Assembly: GCF_000379765.1 (NCBI RefSeq)
Contig: NZ_KB903441.1
Location: 80,798 to 144,797, forward strand
Origin: Flexithrix dorotheae DSM 6795
GTDB taxonomy: Bacteria; Bacteroidota; Bacteroidia; Cytophagales; Flammeovirgaceae
Length of the DNA stretch: 64,000 bases
Direction: 5' to 3'
This document shows positions 17,572-26,921 of this stretch, piece after piece. A program made the translations under genes and the position numbers. The notes under the pieces are model-generated. The model saw only the letters and a program-made list of their open reading frames with translations. It was not told where the DNA came from and did no database searches. The stretch's first letter is position 1; each line of letters begins with the position of its first letter.

Positions 17572-20500
17572 ATGAAAGCAACTTTACCATTATTTTTAAT
17601 TTGCATATTTTTATTTTCATTCACCGGGATTAATGATCCGGATCCCAGGGAGGGAAAATTATTTAAATTGGTTTCTCCAAAGCACTCTGGTATTTCCTTT
17701 AGCAATGATATTATTGATACCAGAGCACACAGCATCCTTATTTACTCGAACTATTATGGAGGAGCGGGTGTAGGAATAGGCGATATCAACAATGATGGCC
17801 TTCCAGACCTTTATTTAGCAGGAAATCTGGTTCCGGATAAGCTTTACCTTAATAAAGGAAATTTACAGTTTGAGGATATTACCGAAAAAGCAGGTATAAT
17901 GGATAATGGAGGCTGGTCCTCAGGTGTACTTTTTGGGGATGTGAATCAGGATGGCTTTACTGATATTTATGTTACAAGGGAACTGTATGACGATAATCCT
18001 GAACTTAGAAAAAATAAATTATACATCAATAACGGGGACAATACTTTCACAGAAAGTGCGGAAGAATATAAAGTTGATGATAACCAGAGAACCCGTCATG
18101 CAACCTTCCTGGATTATGATAAAGATGGTGATCTGGATCTTTTTCTACTCAACCAACCTCCCAACCCTGGAGACTACTCTCCTTACTTCGGCAAGGAATT
18201 GTTAATTGATGAATATGCCTGTAAGTTACTTGAAAATCAAGGGAACAGTTTTAAGGATGTTACCAAAAAGGCCGGGCTTTTTAAAACTGGTTTTCCAAAT
18301 AGTGTAACCGCAAGTGATCTGAATAATGATGGCTGGACTGACTTATACGTAAGCAATGATTTTTGGGCAGGTGACTGGCTTTATTTTAATAATGGCGATG
18401 GCACTTTTACCAATAAAATTGATGAATCAGTGAAACACATTTCCTTCAGCAGCATGGGAGTAGATGCAGGAGATATTAATAATGATGGTAAACTTGACCT
18501 CATGGTAGTAGATATGGTGGCCGAAGACAATTATCGGCTCAAGGCAAATATGGGGGGAATGAATCCAAAAGCTTTTTGGAAGGTAGTAAATGATGGCGGT
18601 CATTATCAATATATGTTCAACACATTTCAGCTAAATCTGGGAGAGGAAAAATTCAGTGAAATTGCCCAGTTGGCCGGAGTAGCTTCTACCGACTGGAGCT
18701 GGTCTAACCTTTTTGCTGACTTGGATAACGATGGCTGGAAAGATATTTTCGTAACTAACGGGCTTTTAAGAGATATTAGAAATACAGACTCGAATAAGAA
18801 GTTCAAGGAATATGTAGAGGGTTCTATCAAAGAATATCTGGCTAAAAACCCAAATCCTGATGAAAATGTGGGTGTTTGGGATATTGCCGATATGCAAAAA
18901 GCCATTGCATTTTCTCCTTCCGAAAAATTGCAAAACTACGCTTTCAGGAATAAAGGAGATTTAACCTTCCAAAAAGTAAATTCCGATTGGGGATTTGAAG
19001 AAAAATTATTTTCAAATGGCTCTGCCTATGCCGACCTGGATAACGATGGCGACCTGGATTTGGTAATTAATAATGTAAATGATCTGGCTTCAATTTATGA
19101 AAATAAAGCCACTGAAATTTCGGGTCACAATTACCTTAGAATAATTCCTAAATCAGAAGAAAAATCAGTGGCAAGGATAGGCACGAAAGTATGGCTTGAA
19201 GCAAGTGGTGAACAGCAATATTTCGAAATCACAGGTGTGCGGGGGATGTATTCTACCAGTGAGGAAATTGTTCATTTTGGGTTGGGCAAACATAAAAAGG
19301 CTGATAAAATTATTATTCAATGGCCTGATGGAAATCAACAGGAATTGAAAAACGTAAAAGCCAATCAGGTAATAGAGGTTAATTATCATGATGCCAAACC
19401 TGTTTCCAACCCTGAAAAGCCTTTATCGCAAACCCTTTTCAGTAATATCACAACAAGCGCTAATTTGTCTTTCAAACATGTTGAAAATGAATTTGATGAT
19501 TACACCATGCAAGTACTTCTCCCACATAAAATGTCTGGATTAGGACCTTGCCTGGCAAAAGGAGATGTCAACAATGATGGTTTGGAGGATTTCTATGCTG
19601 GAGGTTCTACGGGGAATGAAAGAGCGCTGTTTATTCAAAAACCTGATGGCACATTTATCAAACAAGCCTCTCCGGCACTTTCTGGAGATAAATTCTACGA
19701 AGATTTAGGCGCCACTTTCTTTGATGCTGATGGAGATAAAGATCTGGACTTATATGTGGTAAGTGGCGGAAATGAATTCGAACCCCAGTCAGAAATGTAT
19801 CAGGACAGGCTATATCTTAATGATGGCAAAGGAAATTTTGAAACTAGCAAAGACCTGATTCCAGAAATGAGGACGAGTGGCTCTAAAGTGAGGGCGGCAG
19901 ATTTTGATAAAGATGGCGATTTAGACTTGTTCGTAGCCGGACGCCATATTCCCTGGGCCTATCCCGAACCGGCAAGTAGTACTTTATTGCTCAATGAAAA
20001 TGGCAAATTTGTGGATGTAACCCAGCAAATGGCCAAAGACTTAATCAATATTGGAATGGTGAACGATGGGAAATGGATGGATTTTAATGGAGATGGATTA
20101 TTGGATTTGGTTTTGGCAGGGGAATGGATGCCTATAACTTTTCTTGAAAATAAGGGAAGTGAATTTGTGGATGTGACGGCCACTTTAGGATTACAGGACA
20201 AAACCGGTTGGTGGTTTGGTCTGGAGGCAGCAGATATAGATAATGATGGGGATATGGATCTTGTTGCAGGAAACCTGGGCTTAAACTACAAATATAAAGC
20301 CTCAGATCAGGAGCCTTTTGAAGTGTATTACAATGATTTTGACAAAAATGGCAAAAAAGATATCGTATTGGCTTATTACAATTTTGGAACACTTTATCCA
20401 TTGAGGGGAAAATCATGTTCTTCTGAACAAGTTCCCATGCTTAATACCAAATTCAAAACTTACGATATGTTTGCCTCCTCCGAATTATCTGACATTTACG

Positions 20501-20922
20501 GTAATAAAAATCTGGATAAATCTCTTCACTATGAAGCCAATACTTTTGCCTCTGCTTATATCGAAAACTTAGGTGATGGAAAGTTTGAGTTTCATGCCTT
20601 GCCTGTAGAAGCCCAATTCTCTGTTGGAAACGATATAATTATTGAGGATTTCGACCATGATAAAAAGCTGGATATTCTCATTGCCGGTAACCTCTATGAT
20701 GCAGAAGTCGAAACCGCACGAAATGATGCCGGATATGGGGTTTTCTTAAAGGGAAATGGCAAAGGAGACTTTAAAAGTATTCATCCTGAAAAGAGTGGCT
20801 TTTTTACTCCTTATGATGTGAAAAGTCTGGAAGTTATTGAAAGCAATAGCGGAAAAATAATAATAGTGGGTAGTAATAATGATTACCTCCAAGCCTTCAG
20901 GGTCAGCAAGAGTGATCAGTAA
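17572..20922 (+). CDS. CRTAC1/UnbV-type FG-GAP repeat exported protein
   Basis: 1116 residues with a signal peptide (hydrophobic 4-19, no lipobox Cys). Many FG-GAP loops lie in two blocks: about residues 65-490 (INNDGLPDLYLAG, VNQDGFTDIYVT, LDNDGDLDLVI) and 660-1080 (VNNDGLEDFYAGG, DADGDKDLDLYVV). Between them at about 521-606 is an ASPIC/UnbV segment ('ARIGTKVWLEASG ... GVRGMYSTSE ... IIIQWPDGNQQELKNV'). Such proteins are common beside SusCD pairs in Bacteroidota and probably sit on the cell surface as propeller-type binding proteins; ligand and enzyme activity are unknown. First gene of a three-gene operon with the GH20-like hydrolase and the acyltransferase. Confidence 0.88.
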   Translation: MKATLPLFLICIFLFSFTGINDPDPREGKLFKLVSPKHSGISFSNDIIDTRAHSILIYSNYYGGAGVGIGDINNDGLPDLYLAGNLVPDKLYLNKGNLQFEDITEKAGIMDNGGWSSGVLFGDVNQDGFTDIYVTRELYDDNPELRKNKLYINNGDNTFTESAEEYKVDDNQRTRHATFLDYDKDGDLDLFLLNQPPNPGDYSPYFGKELLIDEYACKLLENQGNSFKDVTKKAGLFKTGFPNSVTASDLNNDGWTDLYVSNDFWAGDWLYFNNGDGTFTNKIDESVKHISFSSMGVDAGDINNDGKLDLMVVDMVAEDNYRLKANMGGMNPKAFWKVVNDGGHYQYMFNTFQLNLGEEKFSEIAQLAGVASTDWSWSNLFADLDNDGWKDIFVTNGLLRDIRNTDSNKKFKEYVEGSIKEYLAKNPNPDENVGVWDIADMQKAIAFSPSEKLQNYAFRNKGDLTFQKVNSDWGFEEKLFSNGSAYADLDNDGDLDLVINNVNDLASIYENKATEISGHNYLRIIPKSEEKSVARIGTKVWLEASGEQQYFEITGVRGMYSTSEEIVHFGLGKHKKADKIIIQWPDGNQQELKNVKANQVIEVNYHDAKPVSNPEKPLSQTLFSNITTSANLSFKHVENEFDDYTMQVLLPHKMSGLGPCLAKGDVNNDGLEDFYAGGSTGNERALFIQKPDGTFIKQASPALSGDKFYEDLGATFFDADGDKDLDLYVVSGGNEFEPQSEMYQDRLYLNDGKGNFETSKDLIPEMRTSGSKVRAADFDKDGDLDLFVAGRHIPWAYPEPASSTLLLNENGKFVDVTQQMAKDLINIGMVNDGKWMDFNGDGLLDLVLAGEWMPITFLENKGSEFVDVTATLGLQDKTGWWFGLEAADIDNDGDMDLVAGNLGLNYKYKASDQEPFEVYYNDFDKNGKKDIVLAYYNFGTLYPLRGKSCSSEQVPMLNTKFKTYDMFASSELSDIYGNKNLDKSLHYEANTFASAYIENLGDGKFEFHALPVEAQFSVGNDIIIEDFDHDKKLDILIAGNLYDAEVETARNDAGYGVFLKGNGKGDFKSIHPEKSGFFTPYDVKSLEVIESNSGKIIIVGSNNDYLQAFRVSKSDQ

Positions 20923-20973
20923 TACAACCCTTGATCAGTATAATTTCCTAACTTCAATGAAAAGGCCTAAATA

Positions 20974-22059
20974 ATGAAATTGAAATATATCACCTCAATA
21001 ATATTAATCACTCTTACTTTTCACCTTAAAGCTCAGGAAGCGTCTTTTGAGGTAAAAGGATTTTGTATAGCGGCACCAAAATCGAAAGGATTGCCTGCAT
21101 TTCTGAAGTTTATACAACAGGACCTTGTACCCAGAAAAGTAAACACCCTCCTACTCAGGGTAGATTTTAACTACCAGTACAAAAGCAGACCAGAATTGAG
21201 AGATGAGGATGCCCTATCGGAGGAGGAAGTAAAGCAACTGGTAAATGTTTGTAAGGAAAATGGTATTAATCTTATTCCCCAGATTAACCTTTTAGGCCAT
21301 CAATCGTGGGCGGAAACAACTTATAATTTGCTGGTAAAATATCCGGAATTTGATGAAACACCACATGTAAAAATGCCAGAAAAGTACGAATGGCCGAATG
21401 AAGATGGACTTTACTGCAAAAGCTATTGCCCGCTTCATCCCGAAGTTCATGGAGTAGTTTTTGATTTGGTGGATGAAATCATGGATGTGTTTGAAGCTAA
21501 AGATTTCCATGCGGGAATGGATGAAGTTTTTTATATTGGTGATGACAAATGCCCAAGGTGCTCTGGATTGGATAAGGCAGAATTATTTGCCGGTGAAGTT
21601 ACAAAAATAAGGAATCACCTTACCCTAAAAGACAGGAAATTATGGATTTGGGGTGACAGGCTACTGGATGGAAAAACTACCGGGCTCGGTATGTGGGAAG
21701 CCAGTATGAACAACACCCACCGGGCCATAGATTTAATTCCCAAAGATGTGGTGATATGCGACTGGCATTATGAAAGACCGGAACCTACAGCAGCCTATTT
21801 TGCCATGAAAGGATTTCAGGTAATCACCTGCCCCTGGAATAAACCAGAAGTTGCAAAAAAGCAGGTTACAGATCTTAAAATCCTGAAGGCACATTCAAAT
21901 CAAACCCTATCTGGAAAATACCTGGGAATGATGCAAACGGTTTGGTCAGGACCAGAAAGTTTTATGGAGGTTTATTATGAAGAGGTTGAAGCCAATGAAA
22001 GGAGAAAAGGTCCTTCAGAATGTTTTAAAACACTTTTTGAAGAATTAAATCGTAAGTAA
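20974..22059 (+). CDS. GH20-like beta-N-acetylhexosaminidase family protein
   Basis: 361 residues with a signal peptide (1-20, ending LKAQ). A TIM barrel is suggested by strand starts 'NTLLLRVDFNY', 'GINLIPQINLLGHQ' and 'KLWIWGDRLLDG'. 'FHAGMDE' at residues 178-184 matches the H-x-G-x-D-E motif of GH20, where Asp183-Glu184 are the catalytic pair. It is shorter than classical hexosaminidases because it lacks the N-terminal GH20b domain. A CxxC pair (193/196) follows the active site. Lies 51 bp after the CRTAC1-like gene and 40 bp before the acyltransferase, so it is in one operon. Likely removes N-acetylhexosamine from a glycan imported through the adjacent SusCD; the substrate is inferred. 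Confidence 0.8.
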   Translation: MKLKYITSIILITLTFHLKAQEASFEVKGFCIAAPKSKGLPAFLKFIQQDLVPRKVNTLLLRVDFNYQYKSRPELRDEDALSEEEVKQLVNVCKENGINLIPQINLLGHQSWAETTYNLLVKYPEFDETPHVKMPEKYEWPNEDGLYCKSYCPLHPEVHGVVFDLVDEIMDVFEAKDFHAGMDEVFYIGDDKCPRCSGLDKAELFAGEVTKIRNHLTLKDRKLWIWGDRLLDGKTTGLGMWEASMNNTHRAIDLIPKDVVICDWHYERPEPTAAYFAMKGFQVITCPWNKPEVAKKQVTDLKILKAHSNQTLSGKYLGMMQTVWSGPESFMEVYYEEVEANERRKGPSECFKTLFEELNRK

Positions 22060-22099
22060 ACCTTCTTCAAAAAAGCAATCGAATTCAATTAAAACAAAA

Positions 22100-23314
22100 A
22101 TGGAAGTACATTCCCAACTAGAAAGAAGAACAAAAACCAGGATTCTTTCCATAGATATTTTTCGGGCGATTACCATGCTCTTAATGATATTCGTAAATGA
22201 CCTTTGGACTTTATCAAATATTCCGGAATGGCTGGATCACAAGCCAGCCGATGTGGATGGACTAGGGCTGGCAGATATTGTCTTTCCTGCTTTTTTAGTA
22301 ATTGTTGGCCTTTCCATTCCCTTTGCAATCAGGAATAGAAAAAGCAAAGGAGATGATACCAAAAATATTCTGATTCATATTGCCGAGCGTGTTTTTGCCC
22401 TCTTATTGATGGGGGTTTACATGGTCAATTTTGAAAATATTAATCAGGAAGCACTTGGTTTCAACAAATACTGGTGGGAAATTTTAATGGCCTTTGCCTT
22501 TGTACTCATCTGGAATGTATATCCTGAAAATGATGGCAAACATAAATTATACAATGGTTTAAAATTTTTCGGTTACGCTATCCTGGTTTTTCTTGCTTGG
22601 ATTTACGAAGGAGGCACAGCTGACAATCCTATTTGGATGCAAACTCATTGGTGGGGTATCCTTGGTTTAATTGGCTGGTCTTATCTGCTGTGTTCACTGG
22701 CTTACCTTATCGGTGGAAATAACTTAATTACAATAACTGCAATTTGGGTATTCTTCAACCTCTTTAATGTAGGAGTTTTTGCCGGATGGCTGGATTTTAT
22801 GCAGCTGATTAAACCTTATGTGTGGATTGTAGGAGATGGTTCTATGCCCGCTCTAACTATGGCAGGTGTATTGGCATCTGTTATTTATATCAATTTCTCA
22901 GAATCGAATAAACCTTATATTTTTATCCTGATTATAGCTGGCATGGGATTACTTTCCCTGGCCTATGGGTTTGGGACTAGGCCTTTTTGGGGGATTTCCA
23001 AAATACAAGCCACCCCGGCATGGGTGGGAATTTGCACTGGCATTAGTTTGTTAATTTATCCGGTTCTATTTCTTATTGTGGATATTTTCGGCAAAAAAAA
23101 TTGGGCAAAAATCATAAAACCTGCCGGAACTGCTACCCTCACCTGTTATCTTATTCCCTATTTTTATTATCCCGTTATCGCCTTAATTGGAATTTATTTG
23201 CCCATGTCACTGCGAACCGGAGTAATAGGATTAATTAAATCTTTCCTTTTTGCTTTATTCATTATTCTGATTACCGGAGTTTTAAACAGGGTTGGGATTA
23301 AGTTGAAGATTTAA
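22100..23314 (+). CDS. DUF5009/HGSNAT-type membrane acyltransferase
   Basis: 404 residues with about ten to eleven hydrophobic segments. The N-terminus 'RILSIDIFRAITMLLMIFVNDLW' is the hallmark of the heparan-alpha-glucosaminide N-acetyltransferase-like family (DUF5009, NagX), with the loop 'DVDGLGLADIVFPAFLVIVGLSIPFA' following. Family members move an acyl group across the membrane to a sugar amine. It is the third gene of the operon after the GH20-like hydrolase, consistent with handling of amino sugars. No signal peptide. The exact sugar is unknown. Confidence 0.85.
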   Translation: MEVHSQLERRTKTRILSIDIFRAITMLLMIFVNDLWTLSNIPEWLDHKPADVDGLGLADIVFPAFLVIVGLSIPFAIRNRKSKGDDTKNILIHIAERVFALLLMGVYMVNFENINQEALGFNKYWWEILMAFAFVLIWNVYPENDGKHKLYNGLKFFGYAILVFLAWIYEGGTADNPIWMQTHWWGILGLIGWSYLLCSLAYLIGGNNLITITAIWVFFNLFNVGVFAGWLDFMQLIKPYVWIVGDGSMPALTMAGVLASVIYINFSESNKPYIFILIIAGMGLLSLAYGFGTRPFWGISKIQATPAWVGICTGISLLIYPVLFLIVDIFGKKNWAKIIKPAGTATLTCYLIPYFYYPVIALIGIYLPMSLRTGVIGLIKSFLFALFIILITGVLNRVGIKLKI

Positions 23315-23410
23315 ACCCCTTCGCCTTCTTATAGCAGCACTGATGGGTCAATATTTTGGGAAAAAACTTTTCAAATCGAAAAATCCTGAAGCAATTGAAA
23401 AATATCCCAT

Positions 23411-23437
23411 CAGGGTCTTTCTCGGGAGAAGACCCTG
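23411..23437. terminator. Hairpin between convergent genes, probable transcript end
   Basis: Perfect 9-bp stem CAGGGTCTT (23411-23419) and AAGACCCTG (23429-23437) with a 9-nt loop. It lies about 100 bp after the acyltransferase stop and 38 bp after the minus-strand 23475 gene. No T-run on either strand, so termination strength is uncertain. Confidence 0.45.
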
Positions 23438-23474
23438 AAATAAATTAAAAGTAAATTACCCAATGCTTCTCTTT

Positions 23475-23867
23475 CTACCTATCTCCTTTAGCTTTGATAG
23501 ACTGAATAATTACCGTTCCATTCTTGGAAGATGTTCCATAAATGGCCCTCATTTTTAAATCATCCTTTTTATAAATGTGAATATATTCTATTTTTCGAAG
23601 TTTATACCTGTTTAATTCTTCCATATTAATTTTCTTACCATCTAGAATTATTAATGGAAAAGGGTTAGCAGGAAATGTACTAAAATTTGGAATTAAAATT
23701 ATTGTTGAGTCCCATTCGTAACTTGGAAGTTGGTCAGTTGTAGAGTCAGGTATATATTTTAGTTCAATTTGGATTAAAGAATCAATATGATTATATAAAT
23801 CACTATTTTCCTGCGCTAAACAATTTACAGCATTTATTAGGACAAGGATGAACACTATATTTTTCAC
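23475..23867 (-). CDS. Small exported TonB-plug-like protein
   Basis: 130 residues with a signal peptide (about 1-18, ending CLAQ). The C-terminal half (about residues 68-126) looks like the tail of a TonB-dependent receptor plug: 'PLIILDGKKINMEELNRYKLRKIEYIHIYKK' then 'AIYGTSSKNGTVIIQS', parallel to the receptor motif 'IDG...I..I.VLK...A..YGS...NGV..I'. There is no barrel, so it cannot be a transporter. It is 6 bp downstream of nspC on the same strand, in the folB-nspC unit, though a functional link to polyamines is not obvious. Could be a free-standing periplasmic partner or a receptor remnant. Confidence 0.7.
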   Translation of the reverse strand: MKNIVFILVLINAVNCLAQENSDLYNHIDSLIQIELKYIPDSTTDQLPSYEWDSTIILIPNFSTFPANPFPLIILDGKKINMEELNRYKLRKIEYIHIYKKDDLKMRAIYGTSSKNGTVIIQSIKAKGDR

Positions 23868-23873
23868 GAATCT

Positions 23874-25016
23874 CTAAGACAACCTCTCTTTATAGTCTTC
23901 ATACCCAAAAGATTTTACCAATTTAAATTCTCCTTCCTCAGTTAATATTCCAATAGATGGCAGATTTACACCATTAAAAGTATGGTTTTTTACCATGGTA
24001 TAATGGATCATATCATCAAATATGATTTTATCCCCAATCACCAATGGTTCTTGGAAGGAATAATCACCCATTACATCTCCGGCAAGGCAGGTTAATCCGC
24101 CCATTTTGTAAACGTGATTTCCATTGGCATTTTTCTCTGCACCTATGATATTCGGCTGGTAAGGCATTTCCAGGCAATCGGGCATATGGGCAGCGAATGA
24201 GGTATCCAGCATGGCCGCTTTAGTTCCTTGATTTTCAACAATATCCAAAACTGAAGAAAGTAAAAAACCTGTTTCCCAGCCAACAGCACTCCCCGGCTCC
24301 AGTATGATATCCAGGTTATAATTCAGTTTTAAGTTCTTGATCAAATCAATCAGCAAATTCACATCATAGCCTTTTCTGGTAATCGCATGTCCACCTCCCA
24401 TATTCAGCCATTTGGCTTCATGCAGCAAATGGCCAAATTTTTCTTCTACAGCCTCAAGCGTCTTCTCCAATGATTCAGCACTACTTTCGCATAGCGTATG
24501 GAAATGTAACCCTTCAATTCCTTCTGGCAGACGATCACCAAGTTTATCAGAAGTTACGCCCAGCCTCGATCCGGGAATACATGGATTATATAAATCAGTA
24601 GTAACCTCGGAATATTCCGGATTTATTCTGATGGCGCAGGAAATTTTTTTTGAAGCATTTTGCACCAACGGTTTATATTTTTCCCACTGGCTTAGAGAAT
24701 TGAAAGTAATATGCTCACAAAGCTCCATAATTTTTGGAAATTCCTGTTCCAGATAAGCCGGGCAATAGGCATGAACTTCCCCTCCAAACTCTTCCGCTCC
24801 TAGTCTGGCTTCGTGCAGAGAACTTGCAGTAGTTCCTGGCAAAAACTGTTTGACCAGGCTAAAAGCACTATGCATGGCAAACCCTTTTAAAGCACAGATA
24901 ATTTTGGCTCCGGAGGCCTGTTGCACAAGGTCCAAAATCATTAAATTATCCCTGAGTTTTTTTTCTTCCAAAACATAACAGGGCGAAGGAATTTTACTAA
25001 AATTTATTGCTGACAT
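23874..25016 (-). CDS. nspC: Carboxynorspermidine/carboxyspermidine decarboxylase
   Basis: PLP-dependent decarboxylase that makes (nor)spermidine from the carboxy form in the alternative polyamine pathway. 380 residues, alanine-racemase-fold barrel. The PLP lysine is in 'KIICALKGFAM' near the N-terminus (about Lys44). The 'LHFHTLCES' motif and 'LNMGGGHAITRKGYD' glycine-rich phosphate loop are characteristic of NspC. The C-terminal 'CLAGDVMGDYSF' active-site Cys/Asp region is present. The partner dehydrogenase is not in the window. Downstream of folB with a 50-bp gap. Confidence 0.92.
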   Translation of the reverse strand: MSAINFSKIPSPCYVLEEKKLRDNLMILDLVQQASGAKIICALKGFAMHSAFSLVKQFLPGTTASSLHEARLGAEEFGGEVHAYCPAYLEQEFPKIMELCEHITFNSLSQWEKYKPLVQNASKKISCAIRINPEYSEVTTDLYNPCIPGSRLGVTSDKLGDRLPEGIEGLHFHTLCESSAESLEKTLEAVEEKFGHLLHEAKWLNMGGGHAITRKGYDVNLLIDLIKNLKLNYNLDIILEPGSAVGWETGFLLSSVLDIVENQGTKAAMLDTSFAAHMPDCLEMPYQPNIIGAEKNANGNHVYKMGGLTCLAGDVMGDYSFQEPLVIGDKIIFDDMIHYTMVKNHTFNGVNLPSIGILTEEGEFKLVKSFGYEDYKERLS

Positions 25017-25066
25017 TGATTTAAATCTAAAATGAAATGATGGGTCCTCACAAACTGCCCTTTACT

Positions 25067-25432
25067 TTAAATTGCCTCTCGAGACCGGGAAAGGGTAACC
25101 CCGGCACTATGGCAGATTCCTCCAATGGGAGGGTTATATTTTTTGATGGTAATGGTGACTTCAATAACATTGGGAAATAAATCCAGAATCTTTTTGCAAA
25201 TATTATTGGCGAGATATTCCAATAAATGGACAGGATTTTCCATTTCCGATTTTATGGTTTTATACAAATCTTCATAATTGATGGTTTCTTCCAGCGAATC
25301 TTCTTCCGCGGCTTTGGTAAAATCTGTAGCCACTTCAAGGTCTACTCCAAACTTTCTCCCAACTTGTCTTTCTGACTTATAAAACCCATGGTAGGCAAAA
25401 AATTCAATTCCTTCTAATTTAATTCTTCCCAT
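25067..25432 (-). CDS. folB: Dihydroneopterin aldolase
   Basis: Folate pathway enzyme cleaving 7,8-dihydroneopterin to 6-hydroxymethyl-dihydropterin and glycolaldehyde. 121 residues, the usual size. Visible motifs: 'IEFFAYHGFYKSERQVGRKFGVDLE' (start of the T-fold, including the conserved Tyr-His-Gly), the Glu in 'ETINYEDLYK' and 'VHLLEYLANNI', and the C-terminal 'ITIKKYNPPIGG' with the catalytic-type Lys. First gene of the folB-nspC-plug unit. Confidence 0.94.
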   Translation of the reverse strand: MGRIKLEGIEFFAYHGFYKSERQVGRKFGVDLEVATDFTKAAEEDSLEETINYEDLYKTIKSEMENPVHLLEYLANNICKKILDLFPNVIEVTITIKKYNPPIGGICHSAGVTLSRSREAI

Positions 25433-26141
25433 TTCATCTGTAGTATTAATAACATGAAAATTTGTTAAAGCTTCAGGTTCTTACACCTTCTACCAAGCTT
25501 GCAAAATCCTTAGTAGCGCAAATATAGGTTGGTATCTTAAGATGAAGGTAAAAAATATGACAATAAAAGACTTTCCAATCATTTCTACATTTGAAATCAG
25601 GCGAAAATAGCAGACGGGACAAGCAGTGAACAATTCTTATTGATGGGTTCATTAAGTTTTATCATTAATCTGACAATTACTTATTGGCTGGAATAATAAA
25701 TGAGGCTTTTTCCGGATTAATTAAATACCCTATTTTCCTTATTGTGCTTATTAACAATTCTTTGGAATTAGGTTTAAAACATTAAAATAAAAATTCGATT
25801 TTACTTAATAAACCCAAACAAACACTTAGAGACTCAGGATTAAACTCATCCATCTTTAAATATTAAGACGCTAAAAATCAGTATTTTACACCTCTTTTTT
25901 TATAAAGAGTAAGTCTTAAAATAATATAATTATTCTAATATAAGCCCTCTTAAAAATAATATTTTGAGTTAATAAAAATTCACCTTAATGTTAACTAAAT
26001 ATTACTTTAAATTGATTAGTTTTACATTAATGTTAACTTAAAGTTAACAAAACAACTCTTAAATTGATTGAAACTCTAACATTATCAAAAAAGAGGCGTT
26101 CTAAAAAATAAAAACTTAATATTCACTTAACACTGAAAGCC
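25433..26141. other. Long AT-rich divergent intergenic region
   Basis: 709 bp between folB and the transglutaminase-like gene. No convincing ORF or structured RNA. The last 160 bp are very AT-rich and hold the repeated TTAATGTTAACT sites described separately. Confidence 0.5.
25985..26048 (+). promoter_or_regulatory. Repeated TTAATGTTAACT sites upstream of the transglutaminase-like gene
   Basis: TTAATGTTAACT occurs at 25985-25996 and 26027-26038, exactly 42 bp apart (about four helical turns), and a third GTTAAC palindrome lies at 26043-26048. All contain the 6-bp palindrome GTTAAC. They lie 94-157 bp before the ATG at 26142. Operator-like arrangement; in such AT-rich DNA this could still be chance. 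Confidence 0.35.
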
Positions 26142-26921
26142 ATGAGATTTTTTTGGATTTCTTTTATCGCGAGTTTTTTAATTCAAATTGCCAATGGTCA
26201 AAATCAAACTAACAATACCTTTACCCAGGATTTTGCCAGCATATTTGCAGAAGGAAAAGTACAGGACACGATTGGGTTCATGTTGGCCCCTGAGGAAAAC
26301 CTAAATATTAAATTAAAACAAGAGATAAAATCGGAGCTTGGTCACCTGATTGCTGAGCTAAAGGAGAAAAAAAAGAAATATAAGTCAGATATGTATTACC
26401 TGAATAAGGTAAGTAAAACCCTTTTTTCTAAATATTTCAAAACCTATGAACCACTTTCTACTTTTGGAGAAACTATGACTTCGGGTAAATACGATTGCCT
26501 GACTGGCACCCTTTTATTTGCCTATGTTCTGGAGCATCTGGGTTATGATTATAATATTCATGAAACCAACTACCACATTTATCTGACTATTCCCACAGAC
26601 AAAAGACTCATTTTAATCGAATCTACAGACCCTTATTATGGTTTTATAGTAAACAAGGGCACTGTGAAAACAAGAATGGCTCAGTACCAAAAAGACAATC
26701 AACAACTTGATAATCAGGAAGATGTTTATCAACCTAAATACAAGATAAATAATACCATTGCCATTGAAAAATTGATGGCATTACAGTATTACAATAAAGC
26801 TATAAAATTCTATAATGAGCGGAATTTTGAAAAAGCAGCCACCAATGTTCAAAAAAGTATGGTGGTGTACGATTGCGAAAGAAATAAGGAGCTCTTGAGT
26901 ATGATTGTTCAAAACCGGTAA
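26142..26921 (+). CDS. Exported transglutaminase-like protein
   Basis: 259 residues with a signal peptide (1-19, ending ANGQ). The central region shows a papain/transglutaminase-like triad in the right order: Cys119 ('GKYDCLTGTLLFAYVLEHLGYD'), His145 ('NYHIYLTI') and Asp163 ('ESTDPYYGF'). The preceding charged helix (about 55-95) is Lys-rich. The C-terminus (about 210-250, 'YYNKAIKFYNERNFEKAATNVQKSM') resembles one TPR. Substrate unknown; the family includes peptidases and cross-linking enzymes. It stands alone, preceded by a long AT-rich region with repeated sites. Confidence 0.7.
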   Translation: MRFFWISFIASFLIQIANGQNQTNNTFTQDFASIFAEGKVQDTIGFMLAPEENLNIKLKQEIKSELGHLIAELKEKKKKYKSDMYYLNKVSKTLFSKYFKTYEPLSTFGETMTSGKYDCLTGTLLFAYVLEHLGYDYNIHETNYHIYLTIPTDKRLILIESTDPYYGFIVNKGTVKTRMAQYQKDNQQLDNQEDVYQPKYKINNTIAIEKLMALQYYNKAIKFYNERNFEKAATNVQKSMVVYDCERNKELLSMIVQNR

